A DNA stretch of 64,000 bases, taken from Azospirillum brasilense. Lineage in GTDB: Bacteria > Pseudomonadota > Alphaproteobacteria > Azospirillales > Azospirillaceae. A program made the position numbers and the translations under genes. This document shows, piece by piece, positions 26,202 through 35,218 of the stretch. The first letter of the stretch is position 1, and each line of letters starts with the position of its first letter. The DNA lies in NCBI RefSeq assembly GCF_007827815.1, contig NZ_VITH01000002.1:62001-126000 (forward strand), written 5' to 3'. The notes under the pieces are model-generated. The model made no database searches and was not told where the DNA came from. It was given only the letters and a program-made list of their open reading frames with translations.

Positions 26202-28019
26202 TTGTCCGACGCCTTCGATTTTTCCGTTCCGCCCTTCGACCGCCTGACGCCGGAGCAGCGGCAGCGGCTCGCCGCGGCGCTCGACCTCGGCGTCTACGCG
26301 CGGGACGGGGTGATCCTGAGCCGGGACGAGCCGGCGGATTGCCTGTTCGTGGTGCGGCAGGGGCTGGTCCACGAACGCCGCGGCGGCGAGGTGGTGGCGG
26401 TGCACGGCGCCCACGACAGCTTCGACCTTCAGGCTCTGTTCTCCGACGGGCAGGCGCGCAGCTTCGTCGCGGCGGAGGACACGCTGTGCGATCTGGTGCC
26501 CCGCCCGATCCTTCTCGAACTGGCGCACGAGAACGCCGCCTTCGGCGCGGTGATCCAGCAGGGGTTCGCCGACCGGCTGAGCGCGCTGGCCAACGAGCGG
26601 TCCAACCGCGAGACCGCCGCGCTGACGATGGCGCGCATCCGGCAGGCCTACCTGCACCCGCCGGTCTTCGTCGAGGCCGGGGCGTCCCTGCGCGACGCGG
26701 CGGCGGCGATGAAGCGGGACCAGGCGAGCAGCGTGCTGGTCCGCGACGGCGATCCGAAAAAGGGGGGTCGCATCGGCATCCTGACCGGCACCGACCTGCG
26801 CGACCTTGTGGTGCTGGAGGGGCGGCCGGTGGACAGCCCGGTCGGGCCGCTCGCCCGCTACGAGCTGCTGGCGCTGGACCGCGACGACCTGCTGTTCAAC
26901 GCGCTGATCCTGATGACCAAGCATTCGGTGCGCCGTCTGGTCATCACCGAGCAGGGGGCGGTCGCCGGCCTGCTGGAGCAGACCGACCTGCTGGCCGTCC
27001 TCTCCAACCATTCCCAGGTCGTCGCGCTCAAGGTCGAGCGCGCCGCCACGCCGGAGGACCTCGGCCGGGCCAGCCAGGACATCGTCGGGCTGATCCGCAC
27101 GCTGCACGGCACGGGCGTCAAGGTGTCCTTCATCGCCGACCTCGTGACCGAGCTGAACCGCAAGATCTTCCGCCGCCTGTTCGAACTGCTGGCGCCGCCG
27201 GACCTGCTGGCCAACGCCTGCCTGATCGTGATGGGCAGTGAAGGGCGCGGCGAGCAGCTTCTGAAGACCGACCAGGACAACGGGCTGATCCTGCGCGACG
27301 GTTACGACTGCCCGACGCTGCCGCAGGTGACCGACGCCTTCACCCGCCATCTGGTCGCGTTCGGCTACCCGCCCTGCCCGGGGCGCATCATGGTGTCCAA
27401 CCCGGACTGGACGCGCCCGCTGGCGCAATACAAGGATTCCCTCTTCCACTGGATCCACCGCCCCGACGAGGCGGCGCAGATGAATCTCGCCATCTTCTAC
27501 GACGCGGCGGCGGTGGCCGGGGACGCCACCCTGCTGGCCGAGGCGAAGGGCTACCTGCTCGGCCGGCTGCAGGACAACCAGATGTTCTTCACCGCCTTCG
27601 CCCGCCCGGCGCTCGCCTTCGACACGCCGTCGAGTCTGTTCGGCGGCCTGTTCGAGCGGCGCCGCAGCGAGGCGGTGGACATCAAGAAGGCCGGCATCTT
27701 TCCCATCGTCCACGGCGTCCGCGCGCTGGCGCTGGAGAAGCACATGGCGGAGACCAACACGACCGAACGCATCTGGGCGCTCGCCGACCAGGGCGTTCTC
27801 GACCGCGGCATGGCGGGGGAACTGGCCGACGCCTTCACCTTCCTGTCGACGCTGCGGCTGAAGGCCGGGCTGGACGGCAGCGTGTCGGGCACCCAGACCG
27901 ACAACCTCGTCCGCACAGACTCCCTGGGGAAGCTCGACCGCGACCAGTTCAAGGACTGTCTGGCGCTGGTGAAGAAGTTCAAGGAACTGCTCGCCTACCA
28001 CTTCCACCTGAACCACTGA
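26202..28019 (+). CDS. cNMP-binding / CBS / DUF294 nucleotidyltransferase-like regulator
   Basis: A 605-residue multidomain cytosolic protein. Residues 1-130 form a cyclic-nucleotide-binding-like domain (LTPEQRQRLAAALDLGVYAR, FVVRQGLVHER). About 150-275 hold two CBS domains, with RIGILTGTDLRDLVV and RRLVITEQGAVAGLLEQTDL. About 300-440 is a DUF294 nucleotidyltransferase-like region, whose GSEGRGEQLLKTDQDNGLI keeps the GS-x-GR...D-x-D pattern of a polymerase-beta fold. The C-terminus is DUF294_C. Such proteins are thought to gate uridylylation-type control of acetate or carbon metabolism; the target is unknown. The start is TTG at 26202, with GGAG 6 nt upstream. Confidence 0.85.
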   Translation: MSDAFDFSVPPFDRLTPEQRQRLAAALDLGVYARDGVILSRDEPADCLFVVRQGLVHERRGGEVVAVHGAHDSFDLQALFSDGQARSFVAAEDTLCDLVPRPILLELAHENAAFGAVIQQGFADRLSALANERSNRETAALTMARIRQAYLHPPVFVEAGASLRDAAAAMKRDQASSVLVRDGDPKKGGRIGILTGTDLRDLVVLEGRPVDSPVGPLARYELLALDRDDLLFNALILMTKHSVRRLVITEQGAVAGLLEQTDLLAVLSNHSQVVALKVERAATPEDLGRASQDIVGLIRTLHGTGVKVSFIADLVTELNRKIFRRLFELLAPPDLLANACLIVMGSEGRGEQLLKTDQDNGLILRDGYDCPTLPQVTDAFTRHLVAFGYPPCPGRIMVSNPDWTRPLAQYKDSLFHWIHRPDEAAQMNLAIFYDAAAVAGDATLLAEAKGYLLGRLQDNQMFFTAFARPALAFDTPSSLFGGLFERRRSEAVDIKKAGIFPIVHGVRALALEKHMAETNTTERIWALADQGVLDRGMAGELADAFTFLSTLRLKAGLDGSVSGTQTDNLVRTDSLGKLDRDQFKDCLALVKKFKELLAYHFHLNH

Positions 28020-28063
28020 CCCTGAACCATTGCCCCGCCGGGCGCGCGGGGAGAGGAGGCGGC

Positions 28064-28633
28064 ATGCCGACCGAAACCATTGCCAGCGTGGTCGCCAACG
28101 GGGGGGCGCCGTCCGTTCCGGCGATGCCCGAACACCCCGACCGTGCCCTGCTGCTGTCGGGGGAGGAGAGCGGGGAGCGGGTGGCGATCCATTGCGAGGC
28201 CACCTCCTTTGACGCGGCCACGGCCGATCTGCGCAGCGTCGCGGCGCTGCGCATCCGCGGCGGGCGCGTCCTGACCAGCCAGCGCCTGATCCTCTCCTTC
28301 TGGCCCACCGAACCGGCGGAGCCGGCGCTGTCCCGCCTGCTGGCCTTCATCGGCAACCGGCCGCTGGTCGGCTATTACCTGGATTTCACTGTGGGGCTTC
28401 TCGACCGGCTGGTGCAGCCGATGGTCGGCATGGCCCTGCCGAACCAGCGCATCGAAGTGTCCAGCCTTTATTACGGCCGCAAGGCCAAGGCGCCCGGCAA
28501 ATACGCGGTCGATCTGCGGCTGGACAGCATCCTGCGCGACCTCGACCTGCCGCCGCGCGCCGGGGAGGACGCCTACGCCAGCGCGCTCGCTTCCGCCATG
28601 GTCTATCTGCGCCTGGAGCCGCCGCGGCCCTGA
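28064..28633 (+). CDS. degenerate DnaQ-like 3'-5' exonuclease fold protein
   Basis: A 189-residue protein that has the size and spacing of a DEDDh exonuclease but has lost most catalytic positions. Motif I reads VAIHCEATSFD instead of D-x-E-T. Motif II reads VGYYLDFTVGLL, with Thr where the metal-binding Asp is expected. Motif III reads PRAGEDAYAS, keeping the Asp but not the His. A nuclease function is therefore doubtful and a binding or regulatory role more likely. It lies 44 nt after the DUF294 regulator on the same strand; the pairing with that gene next to actP recurs in proteobacteria. Confidence 0.75.
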   Translation: MPTETIASVVANGGAPSVPAMPEHPDRALLLSGEESGERVAIHCEATSFDAATADLRSVAALRIRGGRVLTSQRLILSFWPTEPAEPALSRLLAFIGNRPLVGYYLDFTVGLLDRLVQPMVGMALPNQRIEVSSLYYGRKAKAPGKYAVDLRLDSILRDLDLPPRAGEDAYASALASAMVYLRLEPPRP

Positions 28634-28669
28634 CGCCGCATCTCAGGCGCCCCCCTTCAGGCAATCCCT

Positions 28670-30376
28670 TCAGGCGGCTTTCGTCTGCGTCTTGGCGAGG
28701 GTCGGCACCGACACGATGAAGCGGGTGCCCGGCCCGCCGTCCGGCTGGCGATCGATGGTCACCTGCGCCCCGGCCTGCTGGGCCAGCGCCTTCACCAAAA
28801 CCAGCCCCAGACCGCTCTGGCGCTTCTCGTTCGCGCGGTTCTGCGTGGACGGATCGGGTGGAAGGCCGGTGCCGTCGTCGCGCACCACCATCCGCATGCC
28901 CTCGCTTCCCTCCGGCAGCAGCTCGACCGTGATCGTGCCGGGATGGCCGAGGGGGAAGGCGTGGAGCAGCGCGTTGGAGACCAGTTCGCTGGCGATCAGG
29001 GCGAGCGGGGTGGCCTGATCGACGTCCAGGCTCCAGGGCTGGGGGGCGTTCACCGTCAGCCGCGCGCCGGTCGGGTTGGTTGAGCGGACCAGCCCGTCGC
29101 AGAGCTGGCGCAGGTAATCGGCGAAGTCGATGCGCGCCGGCTGGTCGGAGCGGTAGAGCAGTTCCTGCATCAGGCTCATGCACTGGATGCGGCGCAGGCT
29201 CTCGTCGAAGGCGCGGCGGGCCGGCTCGTCGATGCGGGCGGCCTGGAGGCGCAGCAGGCTGCAGATGACCTGGAGGTTGTTCTTCACCCGGTGCTGGACC
29301 TCCTTCAGCAGGATCTCCTTGTCGGTCACCGCGGTTTCGAGCTGGGCGTTGGTCTGTTCCAGCTCCGCCGTGCGCTGGTGGACCCGCTCCTCCAGCGTGT
29401 CGTAGGCGTGCTGGAGCGCGTTCTCCGCCTGCCGCTCCCGCCGGGCGCGCTGCAGGGCCATCCCGCCGATCACCGACACCGCGGCCAGAGCCGCCAGCGC
29501 GTAGGAGATGTAGGTCCAGAGCTGCCCGCGCCAGCGCTCCATGACGCTGCTCACCGGGATGGCCACCTCGGCGGTCACGGGCACGCTGTCCACCCGGCGC
29601 AGCGCGGAGATTTCCGGCTCGCCGGCGGCCTCCGCCGGGGCGCTGTCGGTGGCGTCCGGCCCCTGGGTCTCGTGCAGCAGCACCGTGCCGTCGGCCCGGC
29701 GCAGGGTGATGGAGCGGGCGTAGTCGAAATCGAAGCTCTTGTAGATGTCGCGGACGTAGCGCGGCGAGACGGCGACCAGGGCGACGCCGCGGAATTGTCC
29801 CGGTGCGGCAGCCAGCGGGCGCGAGAGCAGGATCAGCGGCTCCTGGGTGAAGCGGCTGTTGTCCAGGGCGGTGATGAACAGACGGCCGCCCGCCGCGCTG
29901 CCGCCCGCCCGCTGGGCCTCGAAATAGTCGCGGTCGGCGACGTTCATCGCCGGGGTTGGGAAGCGGCGGGTGCTCAGGACGGCGTTCCCCTCGGCGTCGA
30001 ACAGCCAGATCGACACCAGATAGGGCGTGCCCCGCACCAGCCCCGCGTAGCGCTCCCAGGCCGCTCGGTCGCTGGGCAGCGGGGCGTCCGCCGGTCCGGC
30101 GAGCTGGACCGCCTGCTTCAGGATCAGGTCGCTGGTCTCCACCAGCCGGGCCGCGTGTTCGGCCACCAGCAGGCTGGCGTTGCCGGCGGTGTCCTGGGCG
30201 TGCTGCAGGGCCGCTGCCCGGTCGCGCAAGGCGAAGCTGGCCGACAGCCCGAGCGTCAGAAGCAGCGCCACCGCGCAGACCATCAGGACCAGCGCCGACC
30301 CCGGCATCCGGTAGAGCAGAGGGGAACCTTTGGAACGGAGGGCGCGCAGGGGCATGGGAAGGGTGCTTCGGGGCAT
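28670..30376 (-). CDS. membrane sensor histidine kinase, HisKA_2 family
   Basis: A 568-residue inner-membrane kinase. TM1 is about 27-49 and TM2 about 295-315, enclosing a periplasmic PDC/Cache-like sensor (VSIWLFDAEGNAVLSTRRFP, MNVADRDYFEAQR). A coiled coil (RVHQRTAELEQTNAQLETAV) leads to the HisKA_2 dimerisation motif LKEVQHRVKNNLQVI, whose His is the phosphorylated residue. The ATPase domain has ELVSNALLHAFPLG, RDDGTGLPPD and SGLGLVLVKALA. The start is ATG at 30376; further in-frame ATGs follow at once and no strong ribosome-binding site decides. No response regulator sits beside it. The ligand is unknown. Confidence 0.88.
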   Translation of the reverse strand: MPRSTLPMPLRALRSKGSPLLYRMPGSALVLMVCAVALLLTLGLSASFALRDRAAALQHAQDTAGNASLLVAEHAARLVETSDLILKQAVQLAGPADAPLPSDRAAWERYAGLVRGTPYLVSIWLFDAEGNAVLSTRRFPTPAMNVADRDYFEAQRAGGSAAGGRLFITALDNSRFTQEPLILLSRPLAAAPGQFRGVALVAVSPRYVRDIYKSFDFDYARSITLRRADGTVLLHETQGPDATDSAPAEAAGEPEISALRRVDSVPVTAEVAIPVSSVMERWRGQLWTYISYALAALAAVSVIGGMALQRARRERQAENALQHAYDTLEERVHQRTAELEQTNAQLETAVTDKEILLKEVQHRVKNNLQVICSLLRLQAARIDEPARRAFDESLRRIQCMSLMQELLYRSDQPARIDFADYLRQLCDGLVRSTNPTGARLTVNAPQPWSLDVDQATPLALIASELVSNALLHAFPLGHPGTITVELLPEGSEGMRMVVRDDGTGLPPDPSTQNRANEKRQSGLGLVLVKALAQQAGAQVTIDRQPDGGPGTRFIVSVPTLAKTQTKAA

Positions 30377-30442
30377 GGCGGGTGGTGGCTTTCGTGGCGG
30401 ACCAACACTTTTTTGCAGGCTCCTGTTCCCTGGGTACGCCCG

Positions 30443-30471
30443 TTGAACCGCGCCGCGCCACCCCCTATTGT
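30443..30471 (+). promoter_or_regulatory. sigma70-type promoter of mtnA
   Basis: TTGAAC (30443-30448) and TATTGT (30466-30471) are 17 nt apart. The start point would be near 30478, giving a leader of about 44 nt with GGGGAG before the mtnA ATG. Confidence 0.6.
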
Positions 30472-30521
30472 CGCGCCGGGCCGAAAGGCCGAAGCGGCAT
30501 CGAGCGCGGGGAGTATGGCGT

Positions 30522-31628
30522 ATGAAAATCGACGGCACGGCCTACCGGACCATCTGGCTGGCGCAGGACGGCTGGTCGGTGGAGATCATCGACCAGACGC
30601 GGATGCCGCATGATTTCGCCGTCGCGCGGCTGACCGACCTCGACGAGGCCGCCCACGCCATCCGCGCCATGCTGGTGCGCGGGGCGCCGCTGATCGGGGC
30701 GACCGCCGCCTACGGCGTCGCTCTGGCCATGCGGGCCGACCCGTCCGACGCGGCGCTGGAGGCGGCCCATGCCCGGCTGCTCGCCACCCGCCCGACCGCG
30801 GTCAACCTGCGCTGGGCGCTGGAGCGGATGCGCGGCCGTCTGGCGCCGCTGCCGCCCGCCGCCCGCGCCGAGGCCGCCTACGCCGAGGCCGCCGCGGTCT
30901 GCGACGAGGACATCGCCATCAACCGTGCCATCGGCGAGCATGGCGCCGCCCTGATCCGCGAAGCCGCCCGGCACAAGGCCCCGGGCGAGCCGGTGAACGT
31001 GCTGACCCACTGCAACGCCGGCTGGCTCGCCACCGTCGACTGGGGTACGGCGCTGGCCCCGGTCTATGTCGCCTTCGAGGAGGGCATCCGCCTGCATGTC
31101 TGGGTGGACGAGACGCGCCCGCGCAACCAGGGCGCCAGCCTGACCGCCTGGGAGCTGAACCGCCACGGCGTGCCCCACACGGTGGTGGTCGACAACACCG
31201 GCGGTCATCTGATGCAGCACGGCATGGTCGACCTGTGCATCGTCGGCACCGACCGCACCACGGCGACCGGCGACGTCTGCAACAAGATCGGCACCTACCT
31301 GAAGGCGCTGGCCGCCCACGACAACGGCGTGCCCTTCTACGTCGCGCTGCCCTCGCCGACCATTGACTGGGGCATGGCGGACGGGGTGAAGGAAATCCCC
31401 ATCGAGGAGCGCGACGCCCGCGAGGTGACCGAGCTGACCGGCATCACCGCCGACGGGCGGATCGAGACCATCCGCGTCACCCCGGCCGGCAGCCCGGCGG
31501 TCAATTACGGCTTCGACGTCACCCCGGCCCGTCTGGTGACCGGTCTGGTGACCGAGCGCGGCGTCTGCCCGGCGAGCCGGGAGGGGCTGCTGGGTCTGTT
31601 CCCGGAGCAGGTCGGCGCGGCGCGCTGA
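30522..31628 (+). CDS. mtnA: S-methyl-5-thioribose-1-phosphate isomerase MtnA
   Basis: A 368-residue cytosolic enzyme of the methionine salvage pathway that turns methylthioribose-1-phosphate into methylthioribulose-1-phosphate. The family motifs are [18 protein letters not shown], the catalytic Cys in [17 protein letters not shown] (about 160) and the catalytic Asp in [19 protein letters not shown] (about 240). Length matches the family. A ribosome-binding site (GGGGAG) sits about 9 nt before the ATG. No other mtn gene is nearby, and no SAM riboswitch is seen in the leader. Confidence 0.95.
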   Translation: MKIDGTAYRTIWLAQDGWSVEIIDQTRMPHDFAVARLTDLDEAAHAIRAMLVRGAPLIGATAAYGVALAMRADPSDAALEAAHARLLATRPTAVNLRWALERMRGRLAPLPPAARAEAAYAEAAAVCDEDIAINRAIGEHGAALIREAARHKAPGEPVNVLTHCNAGWLATVDWGTALAPVYVAFEEGIRLHVWVDETRPRNQGASLTAWELNRHGVPHTVVVDNTGGHLMQHGMVDLCIVGTDRTTATGDVCNKIGTYLKALAAHDNGVPFYVALPSPTIDWGMADGVKEIPIEERDAREVTELTGITADGRIETIRVTPAGSPAVNYGFDVTPARLVTGLVTERGVCPASREGLLGLFPEQVGAAR

Positions 31629-31650
31629 CGTCCTCTTTCCGAAAAGCCGC

Positions 31651-32115
31651 TTACGCCGCGGCGACGACGAGCAGCGCGACGGTGAGCGCCACCGCGTCCT
31701 CGATCAGCGCCGCCGGCCGGTCGCGGCCGAAGGCGGCGGCCAAGCGCCGGCGCGCCTCGTAGCACAGGAGCGTGCCGGCGACCGCGCCCAGCCCGCCGGC
31801 AATCAGGCCGGGAACCCACGCGCCCGCGTTCGCGCCGATGGCCGCCCCCGCGATGGCGCCGCCGGCGATGCGGCTGGCGAACGGGAAGGGGCGCTTGCGG
31901 CTGGGGGTGGTCGGCAGCTTGTCGGTGACCAGCTCCCCCACCGCCAGCGCGGTGAAGACCCAGGGCGACACCGGGTGGCCGAGGAAGAACAGCCAGCTTC
32001 CCGACAGGTCGAGCCAGCCGCCATAGGCGGCCCAGGAGACCGCCGCCGGCCCCAGCAGGGTGCGCGAACCGGACACGGCGCCGATCAGGACGGCGAGGAT
32101 CAGAACAGTCGTCAC
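31651..32115 (-). CDS. DUF4126 family membrane protein
   Basis: A 154-residue hydrophobic protein with about four TM segments. TVLILAVLIGAVSGSRTLLG at the start and GELVTDKLPTTPSRKRPFPF in the middle are the DUF4126 signatures; the Lys-Pro-Thr-Thr-Pro-Ser-Arg turn is especially conserved. Function is unknown. The start is GTG at 32115, with GGAG about 8 nt upstream. It is 13 nt downstream of the aldehyde dehydrogenase on the same strand, so it probably belongs to that transcript. Confidence 0.82.
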   Translation of the reverse strand: MTTVLILAVLIGAVSGSRTLLGPAAVSWAAYGGWLDLSGSWLFFLGHPVSPWVFTALAVGELVTDKLPTTPSRKRPFPFASRIAGGAIAGAAIGANAGAWVPGLIAGGLGAVAGTLLCYEARRRLAAAFGRDRPAALIEDAVALTVALLVVAAA

Positions 32116-32128
32116 AGAGATCTCCGGG

Positions 32129-33601
32129 TCAGTCGGTCCGGCGGTCGCGCAGAGCCTGGAACAGGGTCCGGACCACCCCGGCGCGGGTGCCGGGACCGCC
32201 ATGGAGCAGGCGGATCGCCGCCAGCATCAGCGCCGCGTCGCCGTCGCGCGGCGGGTCGGTGTGGGGAAGCCGCCGGCCGCGCCGCACCGAGACGGTCTTC
32301 ACCCGCGTCATCTCCAGCAGCCCTTCAGCGCCGCGCGTGACGCCCCAGCCGCTGGCGCGGCGCCCGCTGAAGGGCAGGCGGGGGTCGGCGGTCGGCACGA
32401 TCAGGTCGTTGACCGTCACCATCCCGGCGTCCAGCCGCCCGGCCAGGGCGCAGGCCTCCGCCTCCGGCCCGAAGACCGAGGCGCCGAGGGCGTAGGGGCT
32501 CCGGGCAGCGGCCTCCAGCGCTTCATCGACGTCGCGGACGGGCACCAGCGACAGGATGGGGGCGAACAGCTCCTCGCGCAGCAGCGCCATGCCCGGCCGC
32601 GCGTCGGCCACGATCAGCGGCGCCATCGCCGGGTCGGAATCTTCGGGCAGCGGACCGAGCGGGCGGGCGCCCTCCGCCATCGCCGCGCGGACCAGCCCGA
32701 CCAGCCGGCGCCGCACCGGCAGGGGCACCGCCGCCGGCGGGATGGCCGCCACGCAGGCGGTCAGGGCACCCTCCAGCTCGGCCGCCAGGGTGCGCGGCAC
32801 GAAGACCCGGCGCGGCGCGATGCAGGTGGCGGAGCCGTTGAGGCGCAGGCCGAAGGCCAGCGCGCGGGCGACCGTGCCGAGGTCGGCCCCCGGCAGGACG
32901 AAGACCGCGTCGTTGCCCGACAATTCCATGGTGGAGGGCACCAGCCCGTCGGCAAGCTGCCGGGCCACCGCCCGGCCGGTGGCGGCTGATCCGGTCAGCA
33001 CCAGCTTGTCGATGCCGGCGGTGATCGCGTCGGACACCGCGTCGGGGGATTCGTCGAGCAACTGGAACAGGCCGTCCGGCAGACCGGCCTCGGCCAGCCA
33101 GTCGGCCAGCCGCTCCATCGGCGCGGAGCAGCCGGGCGCCGGCTTGACCAGCACCGCGTTCCCGGCGGTCAGCGCCTGGAGCGCCTGCACCCCCGGCAGC
33201 ATCAGCGGGTAGTTGGACGGGCCGACGATCAGGACGGTGCCGAACGGCTCCCGCCACACCTCGGCGGCGACTCCGAACAGCCAGACCGGGCGGCCCCGCG
33301 CGCCCAGACGGCGCGGCGCCAGCAGCGCGGCGGCCTCGCGCTCCAGGAAGCGGCAGGCCTCGGCCAGCGGCAGGATTTCCGCGCTCAAGCTCTCGGCCGC
33401 GCTGCGTCCGGGGCGCGTCGCCAGCGTTCGCACGAGATCTTCCGCATCCGCCGCGATGCGGCGGCGGATTTTGCGGATGATGGACAGTCTTTCGCCTGTA
33501 TTGCCGCCGGCCCACGCCGCGCGCGCAGTTGAAAATGGATCGCCGGCCCCGCTTGTCCAAGGGGTTACACCTGGAGGGGTGTGATTGTGGCTGTGATCCA
33601 T
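32129..33601 (-). CDS. aldehyde dehydrogenase beside the carotenoid operon
   Basis: A 490-residue NAD(P)-dependent aldehyde dehydrogenase. Recognisable parts are the cofactor fold LIVGPSNYPLMLPGVQALQA, KLVLTGSAATGRAVA, the general-base Glu in TMELSGNDAVFVLPGAD, and the catalytic Cys in NGSATCIAPRRVFV. In staphylococci a comparable enzyme oxidises diaponeurosporenal to the acid during staphyloxanthin synthesis. That role is inferred here from the gene divergent to it, a CrtN-type desaturase 63 bp away. The His-rich start MDHSHNHTPPG is unusual. An in-frame extension to 35068 is antisense to the desaturase and is discarded. Confidence 0.85.
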   Translation of the reverse strand: MDHSHNHTPPGVTPWTSGAGDPFSTARAAWAGGNTGERLSIIRKIRRRIAADAEDLVRTLATRPGRSAAESLSAEILPLAEACRFLEREAAALLAPRRLGARGRPVWLFGVAAEVWREPFGTVLIVGPSNYPLMLPGVQALQALTAGNAVLVKPAPGCSAPMERLADWLAEAGLPDGLFQLLDESPDAVSDAITAGIDKLVLTGSAATGRAVARQLADGLVPSTMELSGNDAVFVLPGADLGTVARALAFGLRLNGSATCIAPRRVFVPRTLAAELEGALTACVAAIPPAAVPLPVRRRLVGLVRAAMAEGARPLGPLPEDSDPAMAPLIVADARPGMALLREELFAPILSLVPVRDVDEALEAAARSPYALGASVFGPEAEACALAGRLDAGMVTVNDLIVPTADPRLPFSGRRASGWGVTRGAEGLLEMTRVKTVSVRRGRRLPHTDPPRDGDAALMLAAIRLLHGGPGTRAGVVRTLFQALRDRRTD

Positions 33602-33664
33602 TTCCGGTCCATGTTCGTAACCGCCTTCACACAAGTCGGCAGCTCGGGAGCGTTTGGCAAGCGG

Positions 33665-35218
33665 ATGGAACGGCAAGTCGTGATCATTGGCGCTGGGCCG
33701 GGTGGATTGGCATCCGCGATGCTCCTGGCGCTCACCGGGGCGAAGGTCACCGTGCTGGAACGGCAGGACCGCGTCGGCGGCCGGTCGGCCGGCTTCGCGC
33801 TCGACGGGTACCGCTTCGACAGCGGCCCGACCTTCTTCCTGTATCCCCGCATCCTGGAGGAGATCTTCGAGGCCTGCGGGCGCCGCCTGTCGGACGAGGT
33901 CGATCTGATCCGCCTCGACCCGCTCTACCGGCTGGTCTTCGAGGCCGGCGGGGAGCTGCGGGTCCACGGCGAGATGAAGGCGCTGATGGCGGAGATCGCC
34001 CGCCTCAATCCGCGCGACGCCCAGGGTCTGCCGCGCTTCCTGGCCGACAACCGGGCGAAGATGGAGCTGTTCCGCCCGATCCTGGAGACCGACTTCTCCA
34101 GCCCCTGGGCGCTGGCCTCGCTGCCGATGCTGAAGGCGCTGGGGCGGCTCTCGCCGCAGCGTTCGGTCGACCGCGATCTGTCCCGATACTTCCAGGACCC
34201 GCGCGTCCGCCTCGCTTTTTCCTTTCAGAGCAAATATCTGGGCATGTCGCCCTTCCGCTGCCCCAGCCTGTTCACCATCCTGTCCTTCCTGGAGCACGAG
34301 CACGGCGTCTTCCACCCGCGCGGCGGCACCGAGGCGGTGATGGAGGCGATGCGGCGGGTGGCCGAGGATCTCGGCGTCACCGTGCGGCTGAACGAGACGG
34401 TGCGCCACATCCGCTTCCAGGGCCGCCGCGCCGTGGGGGTGCGGACGGAGGCCGGCGAGTATCCGGCCGACGCGCTGGTCATCAACGCCGACTTCGCGCG
34501 CGCGATGACGACCCTGGTGCCCGACGACCTGCGCCGCCGCTGGACCGACGCCCGCATCGCCACCAAGAAATTCTCCTGCTCCACCTTCATGCTCTATCTC
34601 GGGATCGAGGGCCGGGTGGAGGGGCTGGACCACCACACCGTCTATCTGGCGGAGGACTACGCCCGCAACCTCGCCGAGATCGAGGACGGCCGCGAGATGC
34701 CGCGCCGCCCTTCGATCTACGTGCAGAACGCCTGCGTCAGCGACCCGGATCTCGCCCCGCCCGGCGGCAGCACCCTCTACATCCTGGTGCCGGTTGGCCA
34801 CCAGCGCGGCCACATCGACTGGGCGGCCGAGGCGCCGCGCTACCGCCGCCTCGTGCTCGACCGGCTGGCCGGCTTCGGCCTGACCGACCTGGAGCGCCGC
34901 ATCCGGGTGGAGCGGGTGGTGACGCCGGCCGACTGGGACCGCCAGTTCGCGGTGCACCGCGGCGCCACCTTCAATCTGGCGCACAGCCTGGACCAGATGC
35001 TCCACCTGCGCCCGCACAACCGGTTCGAGGATCTGGACGGCGTCTATCTGGTCGGCGGCGGCACCCACCCCGGCAGCGGCCTGCCGGTGATCTTCGAAGG
35101 CGCGCGCATCACGTCGCGGCTGCTGGCCTCGGAGCTGGGCCTGCCGACGCCCTGGCGCAGCGAAACCATGGGACTGTCCAGCCTGCCCAAGCGGGCCGTA
35201 GCGGGGGGATTGGCATGA
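33665..35218 (+). CDS. CrtI/CrtN-type carotenoid desaturase or oxidase (first copy)
   Basis: A 517-residue FAD-dependent amine-oxidase-fold enzyme. The dinucleotide-binding motif VVIIGAGPGGLASAMLLA opens the protein, followed by RVGGRSAGF and DSGPTFFLYPRILE. The C-terminal FAD site is YLVGGGTHPGSGLPVIFEGA. These are signatures of the phytoene/diapophytoene desaturase family. Which step it runs is not decided by sequence alone. The ATG at 33665 places the FAD motif at the very N-terminus as usual. A GTG at 33587 with a better GGAGG ribosome-binding site would add 26 residues and overlap the divergent gene. The stop overlaps the next start by 4 nt. Confidence 0.85.
   Translation: MERQVVIIGAGPGGLASAMLLALTGAKVTVLERQDRVGGRSAGFALDGYRFDSGPTFFLYPRILEEIFEACGRRLSDEVDLIRLDPLYRLVFEAGGELRVHGEMKALMAEIARLNPRDAQGLPRFLADNRAKMELFRPILETDFSSPWALASLPMLKALGRLSPQRSVDRDLSRYFQDPRVRLAFSFQSKYLGMSPFRCPSLFTILSFLEHEHGVFHPRGGTEAVMEAMRRVAEDLGVTVRLNETVRHIRFQGRRAVGVRTEAGEYPADALVINADFARAMTTLVPDDLRRRWTDARIATKKFSCSTFMLYLGIEGRVEGLDHHTVYLAEDYARNLAEIEDGREMPRRPSIYVQNACVSDPDLAPPGGSTLYILVPVGHQRGHIDWAAEAPRYRRLVLDRLAGFGLTDLERRIRVERVVTPADWDRQFAVHRGATFNLAHSLDQMLHLRPHNRFEDLDGVYLVGGGTHPGSGLPVIFEGARITSRLLASELGLPTPWRSETMGLSSLPKRAVAGGLA

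Noticed and set aside
30472-30521. SAM-sensing riboswitch before mtnA
   Set aside because: The leader is only about 45 nt and carries no conserved SAM-I or SAM-II element.
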